Assembly (NCBI RefSeq): GCF_900111365.1
Contig: NZ_FOGZ01000004.1
Span: 1 to 64,000, forward strand
From: Propionibacterium cyclohexanicum
GTDB lineage: Bacteria; Actinomycetota; Actinomycetes; Propionibacteriales; Propionibacteriaceae
Reading direction: 5' to 3'
Length of the DNA: 64,000 bases
Shown: positions 53,161 through 63,208 of the stretch, in pieces
Layout of the letters: every line of letters starts with the position of its first letter
Position numbering within the stretch: the stretch's first letter is position 1
Position numbers and translations under genes: made by a program
Notes under the pieces: model-generated
Told to the model about the DNA's origin: nothing
Database searches by the model: none
Seen by the model: the letters and a program-made list of their open reading frames with translations, nothing else

Positions 53161-56100
53161 TCACGCCAGCTGCTCGGCCGCGGCCCTGATGGCCTTGCGG
53201 ATGCGCTGGGGCGAGACGCTCACAGCGGTACGCAATCTCTGGGCGAAGGTCTGCACCCGCAGCTCCTCGATGAGGAATCCGATGTCGTCGACCTCGTCGG
53301 GAAGCGGTCCGGGCGGACAGGCCTGGCACAGCTCGTCGTACTCGGCACACAGCTCGTCCAGGCCGGCGCGCACTCGCTCGTCATGAGCGGGATTGGCCCG
53401 GGCCGCGTCCAGGCGCTGGGCGGCGGCCGCGAGATAACGCGGCAGATGGTCGTACCAGGGGTCACGGGTGAACGAGATGAACGCCGGGAAGACGAGGTTG
53501 TCGAGCTGCGCGGCGACGTCCTCCGCGGCCGGCGCGGGTGCCCCTTCGAGTGCGGAACGCACCCGCTGAGCGTTCTCCAGCGCGCTCGCAGCCACCGAAA
53601 CCACCTGTCGCATCATGTCGGCCTGCACCTGGCGCACCTGGAGTGCCAGCGCCTCGAAGGCCGCGGCGTCGCGGATCCCCGCGATCTCGGTGAAGCCCCG
53701 GGCGGCACGGTCGACCGTCTTGAGCCGGGCATCGGCCAGCAGTTCGCCGATCGAGCCATAGGGACTGTTTCCCAACCACAGCTTCTCCTGGTTGCCCAGA
53801 TGGGAGACGACCCACCGGGTGGGATCGGGAGTGGTGAGCACGAGCAGCCGGCGCACCCCGGCCGCATGTGAGCGTTCGGCATGCTCGGCGGTGTCGAGCA
53901 CGACGACAGCCACAGAATCGCCGTCGTCGCGCAAGGCCGGGTGGCCGACCGCAGTGATCCCGCGATCGCTGAACTGCTGGGTCCTGGCCAGCGGCCCGAA
54001 GGTCCAGCTCGTGTAGCCGGTCCGGTCCGTGGCCGAGGCCTGCCGTGTGAGGGTCTGTGAGACATGGTCGGTGAGCTGGTGCTGGAGGCCGGCCAGGTCC
54101 TTGCTGACGTGCGCCTGCTTCGCCCGGTCGCTCACCCGGAAGCTGACCCGCAGATGTCCGGGTACCTGCTCCGGTGCCCAGTCGGCCGAATCGACCAGGA
54201 CTCCGGTGGTGGCCGCCAGGGCGCGTCCGAGCTCCTCATGGAACCAGGCCCCATGGTCGGGGTCGTGCGCGCGCAGCCAGCGCAGCGCCTGGCGTGCCCG
54301 GTCGGGAGCGGGCACCAGCTGGATGCGCACCGGCTTGGGCAGGGTCCGGATGAGCTCGGTGGCCAGCTCGGTGCGCAGTCCGGGCACCTGCCAGCTGAAG
54401 GTCTGGGGACAAAGCTGGTTCAGTTCGGCCAGGGGCACGCTGACCGTGACACCGTCGGAGCCCGACCCGGGCTCGAAGACATAGCTCACCGGGAGCGTAA
54501 GGTTCCCTACCTGCCACTGGTCGGGGAAGTCGGTGGCCTCCACGGTGTCGGCATCGTCGCGCACCAGATCGCCATGGTGCAGGTCGAGCAGGCTGTGGTC
54601 CTCGGTGTGTGCCCACCAGGCGTCGAAGGTGGCGGCGGAGTGCACCTGGGAAGGGATGCGAGCGTCGTAGAAGTCGAAGATGGTCTGATCGTCGACGAGC
54701 AGGTCACGGCGCCGGGTGCGCTCCTCCAGTTCCTCGATCTCCTGGCGCACCTGCCGGTTACGCTGCAGGAAGGCGTGCTCGCCGCGGCGCTCATCGGGAA
54801 CCCAGGACTGCTCGACCAGCCCGGTCCGGATGAAGATCTCGCGGGCCTGTGCCGCATCGATGCGCCCATAGTCGACCAGTCGCCTGGCGATCACCGGAAT
54901 GCCGTAGAGGCTGACCTTCTCGTAGGCCAGCACGCCGGCGGTGGAGCTCGACCAGTGCGGTTCGGAGTAGCTGTGCTTGAGCAGGTGGGCGCCCACCTGC
55001 TCAATCCATTCCGACTGGATCTGGGCACAGGTACGCGCCCACAGCCGGCTGGTCTCCACCAGTTCGACGGCCATCACCAGTTCGGGTGGATGCGAGCTCA
55101 GTGCCGATCCGGGCTGGATGGCGAAATGAGCGCCGCGGGCACCGAGATACTCCTGGGGTCCCTTGCGCTGTCTGCGCCCGCGATGGCTCTGCTTCGCCTC
55201 GGCTTTGTCGTGCTCGGCCAGGCCGACGTGGGAGAGCAGGCCCGCAAGGATCCCAGTGAGCGCCCCCTCGACGCTGGCCGGCTCGCGGTTGCGGGTCACC
55301 CCCAGCTCGTCGTCGATACGGCGGATCTGGGTGTGCAGGTCCTGCCATTCGCGGACCCGCAGGAAGTTGATGTACTCCGCGCGGCACAGGCGCCGGAACT
55401 GGTTGCCGGACAAGGCCTTGCGTTGCGCGCCAAGGTAGCGCCACAGCCGCCAGATGGCCCACAGGTCGCCGCCCTCACCGGGTTGCTCCCGTGCGCCGAA
55501 CTCCCCGCGACGGCCCTCGTGCACGCTGTAGCGCGCCGGCGAACCCGTTGTCCCGATGCTGTTCGGCGCGGGCTGTCCGGAGAGGATCTCGTCGCTGAAG
55601 AAGCGTCGGTGCAACTGATCGGCCTTCTGCCGCTCTTCCGCCGGACGTTCGCGCACATCCTGGATGGCCAGCGCCGAGACGATCACCTCCACCTCGCGCA
55701 GGCAGCCCAGCCGTCCTGCCTCGATGAGCATCCGGCCAAGTCTGGGGTCCAGGGGGAGTTCGGCGAGTTGGCGTCCTATGTCGGTGAGCCGGGGATGGCG
55801 CCGATCCCCGGGCCGCAGGGCGCCCAGCTCGTCGAGCAGGCGCAGGCCGTCGCCGACCTGCACGCGATCGGGGGCCTCCACGAACGGGAAGGTGGCGATG
55901 TCGCCGAGTTCGGCCTGTGCCATCTTGAGGATCACCGACGCGAGATTGGTGCGCAGAATCTCAGGTTCGGTGAATTCGGGACGCGAGGCGTAGTCGTCCT
56001 GGGAGTACAGGCGTATGCACACCCCTGGTGCCACGCGTCCGCAGCGTCCGGCCCGCTGGTCCGCGCTGGCCCGGCTGATCGGCTCGATGGGCAGCCGCTG

Positions 56101-57183
56101 CACCTTCGTGCGGGCGGAATAGCGCGAGATACGGGCGAGGCCGGTGTCGATGACACTGCGGATCCCCGGCACCGTGAGCGAGGTCTCGGCGACATTGGTG
56201 GCCAGCACGACCCTGCGGGTGGCGTGCGGTGCGAAGACGCGGTGCTGCTCGGCCGCCGAGAGACGGGCGAACAGCGGCAACACCTCCAGCCCGGTGAACC
56301 TGGCTCCCTCGATGGCGCGGGCAGCCTCACGGATCTCACGCTCGCCGGACAGGAAGACGAGCACATCGCCGCTGGGTCCGAGCTCCCGCAATCCCGCCAC
56401 GATCCCGGCAGCCATGTCCTGGTCTTCACCGTGGTCGGCGGTGTCGGCTGCCACCGGGCGGTAGCGCACCTCTACGGGGAAGGTCCGCCCGGACACCTCC
56501 ACGATCGGTGCCGGGCGGCCCTGCTCGTCGGCGAAGTGCTCGGCGAATCGCTGGGTGTCGATCGTGGCCGAGGTGATGATCACCTTGAGATCGGGCCGGC
56601 TGGGCAGCAACTGCTTGAGATAGCCGAGCAGGAAGTCGATGTTGAGGCTGCGCTCGTGCGCTTCGTCGATGATGATCGTGTCGTAACGGCGCAGGAGCCG
56701 GTCGTGGTTGATCTCAGCGAGCATCACGCCGTCGGTCATCACCTTGACCCGCGTCTGGCGCGAGGACTGTCGAGTGAAACGCACCTGATAGCCAACCGTC
56801 TCGCCCAGCGGGACCTGCAACTCCTCGGCCAGCCGCTCGGCCACCGTTCGTGCAGCAATCCGGCGCGGCTGGGTGTGGCCGATCCGTCGCCTGCCCAGCT
56901 GGAGGCAGATCTTGGGTATCTGGGTGGTCTTTCCCGAACCGGTCTCGCCGGCCACCACGAGTACCTGGTGGTCGGCGAGCAATGCGCCGATCTGTTCGAC
57001 GTGGGCGCTGATCGGCAGGGCCGGATCGTAGCTGATGACCGGTTCGGCGGGCTGTCGCGCTTCTGCCTGCGAGAGCCTGTCAGGTACCCGCGCCGGATGC
57101 GCTGCACGCCGTCTGCGATCCGGGTCCTGGCCGCCGACGGGCTGCGGCCGGGACCTCTCAGCGGCTGGCTCGTCGGAAGTCAT
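53161..57183 (-). CDS. hrpA: ATP-dependent RNA helicase HrpA
   Basis: 1340 residues. Helicase core: Walker A AGETGSGKTT (78-87), DEAH (173-176), SATIDTQRF (III), QRAGRCGRVAPG (VI). Then the ratchet and OB regions, and a long DUF3418 C-terminal half specific to HrpA. In E. coli HrpA acts on mRNA and stalled ribosomes. ATG 57183; a TAGGCT lies 9 bp upstream, slightly far for a leaderless start. A single intact frame through 4 kb. Confidence 0.94.
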   Translation of the reverse strand: MTSDEPAAERSRPQPVGGQDPDRRRRAAHPARVPDRLSQAEARQPAEPVISYDPALPISAHVEQIGALLADHQVLVVAGETGSGKTTQIPKICLQLGRRRIGHTQPRRIAARTVAERLAEELQVPLGETVGYQVRFTRQSSRQTRVKVMTDGVMLAEINHDRLLRRYDTIIIDEAHERSLNIDFLLGYLKQLLPSRPDLKVIITSATIDTQRFAEHFADEQGRPAPIVEVSGRTFPVEVRYRPVAADTADHGEDQDMAAGIVAGLRELGPSGDVLVFLSGEREIREAARAIEGARFTGLEVLPLFARLSAAEQHRVFAPHATRRVVLATNVAETSLTVPGIRSVIDTGLARISRYSARTKVQRLPIEPISRASADQRAGRCGRVAPGVCIRLYSQDDYASRPEFTEPEILRTNLASVILKMAQAELGDIATFPFVEAPDRVQVGDGLRLLDELGALRPGDRRHPRLTDIGRQLAELPLDPRLGRMLIEAGRLGCLREVEVIVSALAIQDVRERPAEERQKADQLHRRFFSDEILSGQPAPNSIGTTGSPARYSVHEGRRGEFGAREQPGEGGDLWAIWRLWRYLGAQRKALSGNQFRRLCRAEYINFLRVREWQDLHTQIRRIDDELGVTRNREPASVEGALTGILAGLLSHVGLAEHDKAEAKQSHRGRRQRKGPQEYLGARGAHFAIQPGSALSSHPPELVMAVELVETSRLWARTCAQIQSEWIEQVGAHLLKHSYSEPHWSSSTAGVLAYEKVSLYGIPVIARRLVDYGRIDAAQAREIFIRTGLVEQSWVPDERRGEHAFLQRNRQVRQEIEELEERTRRRDLLVDDQTIFDFYDARIPSQVHSAATFDAWWAHTEDHSLLDLHHGDLVRDDADTVEATDFPDQWQVGNLTLPVSYVFEPGSGSDGVTVSVPLAELNQLCPQTFSWQVPGLRTELATELIRTLPKPVRIQLVPAPDRARQALRWLRAHDPDHGAWFHEELGRALAATTGVLVDSADWAPEQVPGHLRVSFRVSDRAKQAHVSKDLAGLQHQLTDHVSQTLTRQASATDRTGYTSWTFGPLARTQQFSDRGITAVGHPALRDDGDSVAVVVLDTAEHAERSHAAGVRRLLVLTTPDPTRWVVSHLGNQEKLWLGNSPYGSIGELLADARLKTVDRAARGFTEIAGIRDAAAFEALALQVRQVQADMMRQVVSVAASALENAQRVRSALEGAPAPAAEDVAAQLDNLVFPAFISFTRDPWYDHLPRYLAAAAQRLDAARANPAHDERVRAGLDELCAEYDELCQACPPGPLPDEVDDIGFLIEELRVQTFAQRLRTAVSVSPQRIRKAIRAAAEQLA

Positions 57184-57257
57184 GACTGGGCAAGCCTAGT
57201 TGCACCCAGAAGCATTCCGGAACGGCCGCCTCGCGAACTGCCCGGTCGGCGGGCAGC

Positions 57258-59747
57258 TCAGTCGGCCGGAGGCACGGCGATGTCCTCGCCCTGTTCCTGG
57301 GTCTGTTCGCTGGTGCGCGGCTCAGGCTCCTGGGGAAGCGGGAGCGCACCGGACGCATCCCCGCCCAGCCGCCAGTCACGGATCTCGGGCATGTCCTCCA
57401 GGTTCTCCACGATGTAGTCCGCGTGGCGGCGGAGCTGGTCCTCGCACCAGCGGTACAGCTCATGGCTGCCCTTGGGTGTCTGCCATGCGTTGTTGAGGCA
57501 GTCCATCACGAGGTGGTAGCGGTCGACGTTGTTGCGGACCACCATGTCGAAGGGCGTGGTGGTGGTGCCCTGCTCACGGAATCCGCGGGCACGGAAGCGG
57601 TCGGGATTCGGGCGGCCGTGCACAAGCTGGTGGATCGCACCCGGGTAGCCGTGGAAGGCGAAGACCACGTCGACGTCGTCGGTGAAGGTCTCGGTGAAGG
57701 CCTTGGTGCTCATACCGTGGGGGTGATCCTTGGGGCGGAACAGGCACATGAGATCCACGACATTGACGAAGCGCACCTTCAGCTCGGGAAGTCGGGCCTT
57801 GAGGATCTCGGCGGCAGCGACCGCCTCCATCGTCACGACATCCCCGGCACAGGCCAGGACGATGTCGGGCTTCTCCCTCCCGAGGTCTTCCGTGCCGGCC
57901 CAGTCCCAGATCCCGTAGCCTTTCGTGCAGTGCTCGACCGCCTCGTCGATGGTCAGCCACTGAGGCTGGGGCTGCTTGTCCTGGATGATGAGGTTGACAT
58001 AGCTACGGGAGCGCAGACAGTGTTCGGAGACTTCGAGCAGGCAGTTCGCATCCGGGGGCAGGAAAATCCGGCTGACCGTGCCCCGAAGGTTGAGGACCAC
58101 CGAGATGAGTTCTGGGCTCTGGTGACTGAAGCCGTTGTGGTCATTGCGCCAGCAGGTCGAGCTCAGCAGGATGTTCGTGCTGGGCACCTTCTCGCGCCAC
58201 TCCAGGTGATAGGCCTCTTCGAGCCACTTCGCCTGCTGCATGGTCATGGATGCCGAGACCATGGCGAAGGCCTCGTAGGTGGCGAACAGGCCGTGGCGCC
58301 CGGTGAGCGTGTAGCCGTCGAGCCAGCCGTGACAGTTGTGCTCGGAGAGCACCTCCATGACGCGTCCTGAGTTCGACAGCTTGACGTCGAGAATGTCGGT
58401 GCGCTCGGCGAAGGCACGGTCCGTGGCCTCGAAGACGGCGCCGAGGCGGTTGGAGTTGGCCTCATCGGGGCAGAACAGCCGGAAGTTCGTGGGATTGCGC
58501 CGGTAGATGTCGCGCATGTATTCCCCGAGCTTGCGAGTGGACTCAATCTGCTCGGCGCCGCGCTGTCCGGGGTCCACGTCGACGGCGTAGTCGCGGTATT
58601 CGGGGAGGTCGAGGTCAACCGAGATCTTGCCGCCATTGGCGTAGGGCGTGGCACTCATCCGCTTGTCCCCTGCCGGATTGTTCGCCAGCACGAGATCGGT
58701 GGGGCTGCCATCGGGGTTGAACAGCTCGTCGATGCGATAAGAGCGCATCCACGCCTCGAGTTGCGCACGGTGCCCGGCGTTGTCGCGCACCTGGGCCAGC
58801 GGCACCTGGTGGGCACGCCAGGTTCCTTCCACCTGGTTACCGTCCACGATCTTCGGTCCGGTCCAGCCCTTGGGGGTGCGCAGGATGATCATCGGCCAGT
58901 CCGGTCGCTGCCCGTCCCACTCGTCGCTTCGCGCCAGCTGCTGGATCTGTCTGATCCGCTCGTAGCAGTAGGCCAGCGCGGACGCGAAGCGCTCGTGCAT
59001 CCACGGAAGGTCGTCGCCCTCGACCCATACGACCTCATACCCGTGCCCCTCGTAGAGGGCCTCCAGCTCAGCCGGGTCCTTGCGTGCCTGGACGGTGGGG
59101 CTGGCGATCTTGGCACCATTGAGGTGCAAGATCGGCAGCACGGCGCCGTCACGTTGAGGGTTGAGGAAGCTGATCCCCTTCCAGCCGCCCTCCAGCGGGC
59201 CGGTTTCGGCCTCGCCGTCGCCAACGACGGCCACCGCGAGCAGTTCGGGATTGTCGAAGACGGCGCCGAAGGCATGCGAGAGCACATATCCCAGTTCACC
59301 GCCCTCGTGAATGGATCCGGGCGTGGTGACCGAGGCATGAGAGGGGATGCCGCCCGGAGCGGAGAACTGGCGGAACAGCCGGCGCATGCCCTCCTCGTCG
59401 CGCGTCACTCGGGGATAGACCTCGGTGTAGCCCCCCTCCAGGTAGCCAGCCGCGACCAGCGCCGGGCCTCCGTGACCTGGACCGGCCAGATAGATGCAGT
59501 CCTGCCCGGTGTGGCGGATGAGCCTGTTGAGGTGCGCGTAGATGAAGGCGAGACCGGTGCTGGTCCCCCAGTGCCCGAGCAGCCGGGGCTTGATGTCTTC
59601 GGGCTCCAGGCTGCGCTTCAGCAGGGGATTCTCCTGAAGGTAGATCTGGCCGACAACGAGGTAATTGCAGGCGCGCCACCAGGCGTCGACCGAATGGAGT
59701 TCTTCGAGGCTCAGAGGAGGGACCGTGGACAGTGTTTCTGAGGTCAT
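57258..59747 (-). CDS. xfp: Phosphoketolase (xylulose-5-phosphate/fructose-6-phosphate)
   Basis: 829 residues, TPP enzyme that splits xylulose-5-P (and often fructose-6-P) with phosphate to acetyl phosphate. Motifs: YLAGPGHGGPALVAAGYLEG, GDGEAETGPLEGGWKG, THQ-equivalent FSHQSPEL and HGYPGAIHQLVHGR. A low-complexity Gln/Glu-rich tail follows. The open frame continues upstream to 60806 through another gene and is spurious; ATG 59747 has TAGTTT 7 bp upstream. Gives a shortcut to acetate/acetyl phosphate in this fermenter. No partner pentose genes nearby. Confidence 0.95.
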   Translation of the reverse strand: MTSETLSTVPPLSLEELHSVDAWWRACNYLVVGQIYLQENPLLKRSLEPEDIKPRLLGHWGTSTGLAFIYAHLNRLIRHTGQDCIYLAGPGHGGPALVAAGYLEGGYTEVYPRVTRDEEGMRRLFRQFSAPGGIPSHASVTTPGSIHEGGELGYVLSHAFGAVFDNPELLAVAVVGDGEAETGPLEGGWKGISFLNPQRDGAVLPILHLNGAKIASPTVQARKDPAELEALYEGHGYEVVWVEGDDLPWMHERFASALAYCYERIRQIQQLARSDEWDGQRPDWPMIILRTPKGWTGPKIVDGNQVEGTWRAHQVPLAQVRDNAGHRAQLEAWMRSYRIDELFNPDGSPTDLVLANNPAGDKRMSATPYANGGKISVDLDLPEYRDYAVDVDPGQRGAEQIESTRKLGEYMRDIYRRNPTNFRLFCPDEANSNRLGAVFEATDRAFAERTDILDVKLSNSGRVMEVLSEHNCHGWLDGYTLTGRHGLFATYEAFAMVSASMTMQQAKWLEEAYHLEWREKVPSTNILLSSTCWRNDHNGFSHQSPELISVVLNLRGTVSRIFLPPDANCLLEVSEHCLRSRSYVNLIIQDKQPQPQWLTIDEAVEHCTKGYGIWDWAGTEDLGREKPDIVLACAGDVVTMEAVAAAEILKARLPELKVRFVNVVDLMCLFRPKDHPHGMSTKAFTETFTDDVDVVFAFHGYPGAIHQLVHGRPNPDRFRARGFREQGTTTTPFDMVVRNNVDRYHLVMDCLNNAWQTPKGSHELYRWCEDQLRRHADYIVENLEDMPEIRDWRLGGDASGALPLPQEPEPRTSEQTQEQGEDIAVPPAD

Positions 59748-59754
59748 AACCATG

Positions 59755-59760
59755 AAACTA
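59755..59760 (-). promoter_or_regulatory. -10 element TAGTTT, leaderless phosphoketolase promoter
   Basis: TAGTTT, 7 bp, then ATG 59747. The nearer ATG 59753 would be only 1 bp away. Confidence 0.42.
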
Positions 59761-59824
59761 ACAACCCCGGCAAGACCCGGCCGGACCATCCGTGAGAGCC
59801 CCGGATTCCCGCCATGGCCCCGGA

Positions 59825-60760
59825 TCACCAGATGAGGTGAACCAGAGCCACGAAGCCGGCGATCGTCACGATCGAGCAGAGCGTGGTGATGAGGATCACA
59901 TCGCGACACAGGCGCTGCGCGATGCCGTAGCGCGAGGAGAAGACGAAGACATTCTGGGCAGTGGGCAGGGCCGCCAGCACCACGGCGGCCAGCGCAGTGG
60001 CCTGATCCAAGCCCAGCAACCAGGCGAACGCCAGGGCCGCGAGCGGCTGAACGAACAGCTTGAGGACGCACAGGTACAAGGTCTCGGCACCCTCGTCGAG
60101 GTGGAAGTGCAGACCATTGCGCAAGGAGATTCCGTAGGCGATGAGCATGCAGGGCACGGCGAGACCGCCGAGCAGGTCCAGGCTGTCGCCCACCAGCCGA
60201 GGCACCGGCAGGTGGGCAAGGTTGAAGACCAGGCCGAGCAGCACCCCGAGCGTCATCGGATTGCGCAGCGGTGTGGTCATGTTTCGCAGCCACGAGCTCG
60301 CCCGCCCTGCGCGCCGGGTCTCGAGAAGATCGAGGATGCTCAGTCCGATCGGTTGCATGAGCCCTTGCTGCATGAGCAGCAAAGGGGCAACCCAGCTGGT
60401 GTCCTTCATCACATATGCCGAGATGGGTATGCCCATGTTGTTCGCATTGACATAGCAGGCGCAGAACGCGCCGATCACCCGATGGCCGGTGCTGGCGCGC
60501 GGGCGCAGGTAGCTGGCAAGCAGATAGGCCAGGATCGACACGCCGACTGCGATGAGGCCGACGAGCACATTGGTACTGAAGATCCGTGATGCGTTGGCCC
60601 GGGACAGGGTGACGAACATGAGCGAGGGCATTCCCACCGCGAACGCGAGCCGGTTGAGCACCTTCTCCGCCGACTCGTCGAGCACCCCGAGCCGGGCCAC
60701 GAGCACGCCCACGCCGATCACCACCCAGATGGTGACGAATCCGCTGAGCACGTCGAACAC
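59825..60760 (-). CDS. AEC-family (auxin efflux carrier-like) organic acid transporter
   Basis: 311 residues, 10 hydrophobic helices, beginning VLSGFVTIWVVIGVGVLVAR. The signature ACYVNANNMGIPISAYVM and the C-terminal PTAQNVFVFSSRY are typical. Bacterial members transport malate, malonate or related acids; specificity not visible. GTG 60760 has TACACT 8 bp upstream. The divergent SorC-type regulator 86 bp away is its likely controller. Confidence 0.86.
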   Translation of the reverse strand: MFDVLSGFVTIWVVIGVGVLVARLGVLDESAEKVLNRLAFAVGMPSLMFVTLSRANASRIFSTNVLVGLIAVGVSILAYLLASYLRPRASTGHRVIGAFCACYVNANNMGIPISAYVMKDTSWVAPLLLMQQGLMQPIGLSILDLLETRRAGRASSWLRNMTTPLRNPMTLGVLLGLVFNLAHLPVPRLVGDSLDLLGGLAVPCMLIAYGISLRNGLHFHLDEGAETLYLCVLKLFVQPLAALAFAWLLGLDQATALAAVVLAALPTAQNVFVFSSRYGIAQRLCRDVILITTLCSIVTIAGFVALVHLIW

Positions 60761-60768
60761 GGACTGTG

Positions 60769-60774
60769 AGTGTA
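60769..60774 (-). promoter_or_regulatory. -10 element TACACT, leaderless AEC promoter
   Basis: TACACT, 8 bp, GTG 60760. The rest of the gap to the SorC start is 72 bp and probably carries its operator. Confidence 0.45.
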
Positions 60775-60846
60775 CGCATTCGGGGCAGCGGCGAGGATGG
60801 ACCCACATCAGGTGGCAGCAGTCCCCTAAGCTGGAACGACGCGAGA

Positions 60847-61806
60847 GTGGAGAGCCAGTTGGCACATCATGACGACCTGTACCGGGCCGCGCTGCTGTAC
60901 TACATCCAGGGTGAGTCCATGGAGGCCATCGCCCGTCAGCTCGACGTCTCCCGCTCCACCGTCTCGCGCCACCTCAAGCAGGCCCGCCAATCCGGTCTGG
61001 TGCGGATCACGCTGAATCCTCCCGACGCGGCGTCCTCGCGCCTGGAGTCGACCATCGAGCGCCTGTTCGGTATCACGGCGCACATCGTGACGATGCGCGA
61101 CTCGGTCAGCGAGGTTGCCCGCCTCGACCGGGTTTCCAAGGTCGCCGCCAGTTTCATCAGCGATGCCGTGGTCGACAATACGATGGTGGGCCTCGCCTGG
61201 GGGACCACGCTGGCGGCGGTCGCGACTCACCTCGTGGCGCATCCGGTGGCGGGCTGCACCCTGGTCCAGCTCAACGGTGCCGCCAATGACCGCACCACCG
61301 GTATCGACTATGTGTCCAACATCATGTCGAGCTTCGCACACGCCTTCGACGCCGACTCGATCCTGTTCCCCGTGCCGGCCTTCTTCGACTATGCGAGCAC
61401 CCGTGAGGCCCTGTGGCGCGAACGATCGATCATCAGGGTGCGCGCAGCCCAGGAGCAATGCGGGCTGGCGGTGTTCAGCGTGGGCTCGCTCACGAGTGAG
61501 CTGCCGAGCCATGTGTACTCGTCGGGTTACCTGACCGCCCACGAACGCGCCGGACTGGCGGCAGATCACGTGGTGGGTGATGTGTGCACCGTGCTCTTGC
61601 GCAGCGATGGGTCGTGGGCCGACATCGAGCTCAATGCCCGGGCCTCAGGCCCGACGCCGAACCAGCTGCGGCGCATCCCACGCCGGATCTGTGTCGTCGC
61701 CGGTTCGGGAAAGGCACTTCCCCTGCTCGCGGCGCTGCGGGCGAAGGTCATGACCGAACTCATCGTCGACGTCCAGACCGCCAACGCGCTGCTCGAGTTG
61801 CTGTGA
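60847..61806 (+). CDS. SorC-family transcriptional regulator
   Basis: 319 residues. N-terminal HTH (YRAALLYYIQGESMEAIARQ, VSRSTVSRHLKQARQSGLVR) and a C-terminal sugar-phosphate-binding domain (LAWGTTLAAVATHLV, LVQLNGAANDRTTG). SorC/DeoR/CggR proteins sense phosphorylated sugars. GTG 60847; -10-like TAAGCT about 14 bp upstream, TTG 60859 is an alternative. Divergent from the AEC carrier, convergent with glpC (25 bp), so either could be its target. Confidence 0.85.
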   Translation: MESQLAHHDDLYRAALLYYIQGESMEAIARQLDVSRSTVSRHLKQARQSGLVRITLNPPDAASSRLESTIERLFGITAHIVTMRDSVSEVARLDRVSKVAASFISDAVVDNTMVGLAWGTTLAAVATHLVAHPVAGCTLVQLNGAANDRTTGIDYVSNIMSSFAHAFDADSILFPVPAFFDYASTREALWRERSIIRVRAAQEQCGLAVFSVGSLTSELPSHVYSSGYLTAHERAGLAADHVVGDVCTVLLRSDGSWADIELNARASGPTPNQLRRIPRRICVVAGSGKALPLLAALRAKVMTELIVDVQTANALLELL

Positions 61807-61831
61807 GCTCTGTTCCTTCGCCCGCGCCGGC

Positions 61832-63208
61832 TCAGACCTGGGGCGAGTCGATCTCGGACAAACCGTAGGCTGCGTGGATCAGATGGATGGGGTGCACGGT
61901 CTTGGCGCCCGATCCCTCGCGGATCTGCCAACGGCAGGTCTCGGTGTCGCAGACCGCGAACTCCTTGTTCGTGGCCTTGATCTTCTCGAAGAGCGGGCGA
62001 CCGACGGCTTGGGCGATCTCGTACTTCTCCTTCTTCAATCCGTAGGTGCCTGCGATTCCACAGCAGTTCTCGTCGGACTCCACGACCTGGACCCCTGGCA
62101 CCAGCTCCATGAGCCGGATGGCGGGCATGCCCATGCCCTGGGCCTTGAGCTGGCAGGGGGCGTGGTAGACGAAGCGGCTGTCTATGCGCCGGAAATCGGT
62201 CGGCAACTGCCCGTGGTCGTACAGATCGAGCAGGAACTCGCTCGTCTCGCGCAGCCTGGCGCCGACGTCGAGCACCTGGGGGTCCTCGACGCCCATGATC
62301 TCGTGGGCCTCGTGCTTGACCATCCCTGCGCACGAGCCGGAACTCGAGACGATGGTGGGCTCACGGCCTGCCGCAGACAGCTGCTCGCACAGCGCGCGGA
62401 TCTTCGCGCGCGCGCCATCGAACAGGCCGTTGGACTGCTCGGCCAGGCCGCAGCAGCCTTGCTTGGGCACGATGACATCGAAGCCGAGGTATTCGAGCAC
62501 CTCAATGGTCTTCTTGGAGGTCTCCACCTCGAAGTAGGCACCGGCACAGCCGGTGAAGAAGATCACCGGGCCGCGGGCGGGCTGGTCGGACCGCCGGGGG
62601 GTGGGGCCACTCCGATGCTTGAGCCAGCCCTGCACGGTCTGGCGCTGTGCCACCGGCATGGGGGCGTCGCGGTGCACGCCCACCACCTTCTCGACCGCCA
62701 CCCGGATCGGCTTGCGGCGAAGCGCCCAGTTCGCCACCGGTGCGATGGGCGTCATGAGCTTGCCCTCAAGGGTGGTCTGGGTGATGAGCCGGTCGCGCAG
62801 CGGCATGTGGCCCTGCTTCATGACCGCCCTGGCCATGGAATTGATCTCGGCGACGCGTACCCCTTGAGGGCACGCAAGGGTGCAGATGCCGCAACTGGAG
62901 CAGTAGTCCAGGGTATGGTCGACCGACTCGCCGTTGCGGAAACGTTCCGCCTGGGGACCGACGTACTTGGGTCCGCTGAACAGCTCGGTGACGCGGGCCA
63001 CCGGGCACTGCGTCTCGCAGATGGTGCACTTGACGCACTGGTCGAGGGAGACCCGATTGAGCTGCTGAGCCTCGTAACTGTTGGGATTGTGGTTGAGACG
63101 CGGGCTCGCCTTCCTGAGGTGTTCCCACACCGACATATCCGAGCCGTTGCCCGACCAGGCCTGGGTGGGCTGTCGGGTCGACGCATCCAGACGACGGGTT
63201 TCAGTCAT
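61832..63208 (-). CDS. glpC: Anaerobic glycerol-3-phosphate dehydrogenase subunit C
   Basis: 458 residues. Two 4Fe-4S ferredoxin sets (Cys58, 61, 64, 68; Cys103, 106, 109, 113) followed by two CCG domains (KQGCCGLAEQSNG, ENCCGIAGTYGL). Membrane-linked electron carrier that passes electrons from GlpA/GlpB to menaquinone. About 60 residues longer at the N-terminus than the E. coli protein. ATG 63208 overlaps the GlpB stop by 8 bp. Last gene of the glp operon. Confidence 0.9.
   Translation of the reverse strand: MTETRRLDASTRQPTQAWSGNGSDMSVWEHLRKASPRLNHNPNSYEAQQLNRVSLDQCVKCTICETQCPVARVTELFSGPKYVGPQAERFRNGESVDHTLDYCSSCGICTLACPQGVRVAEINSMARAVMKQGHMPLRDRLITQTTLEGKLMTPIAPVANWALRRKPIRVAVEKVVGVHRDAPMPVAQRQTVQGWLKHRSGPTPRRSDQPARGPVIFFTGCAGAYFEVETSKKTIEVLEYLGFDVIVPKQGCCGLAEQSNGLFDGARAKIRALCEQLSAAGREPTIVSSSGSCAGMVKHEAHEIMGVEDPQVLDVGARLRETSEFLLDLYDHGQLPTDFRRIDSRFVYHAPCQLKAQGMGMPAIRLMELVPGVQVVESDENCCGIAGTYGLKKEKYEIAQAVGRPLFEKIKATNKEFAVCDTETCRWQIREGSGAKTVHPIHLIHAAYGLSEIDSPQV

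Noticed and set aside
54064-57417. 1117-codon plus-strand frame
   Set aside because: Antisense shadow of hrpA, which has all helicase motifs.
59748-60806. N-terminal extension of phosphoketolase to 60806
   Set aside because: This stretch is the AEC carrier in another frame; phosphoketolases start near the ATG at 59747.
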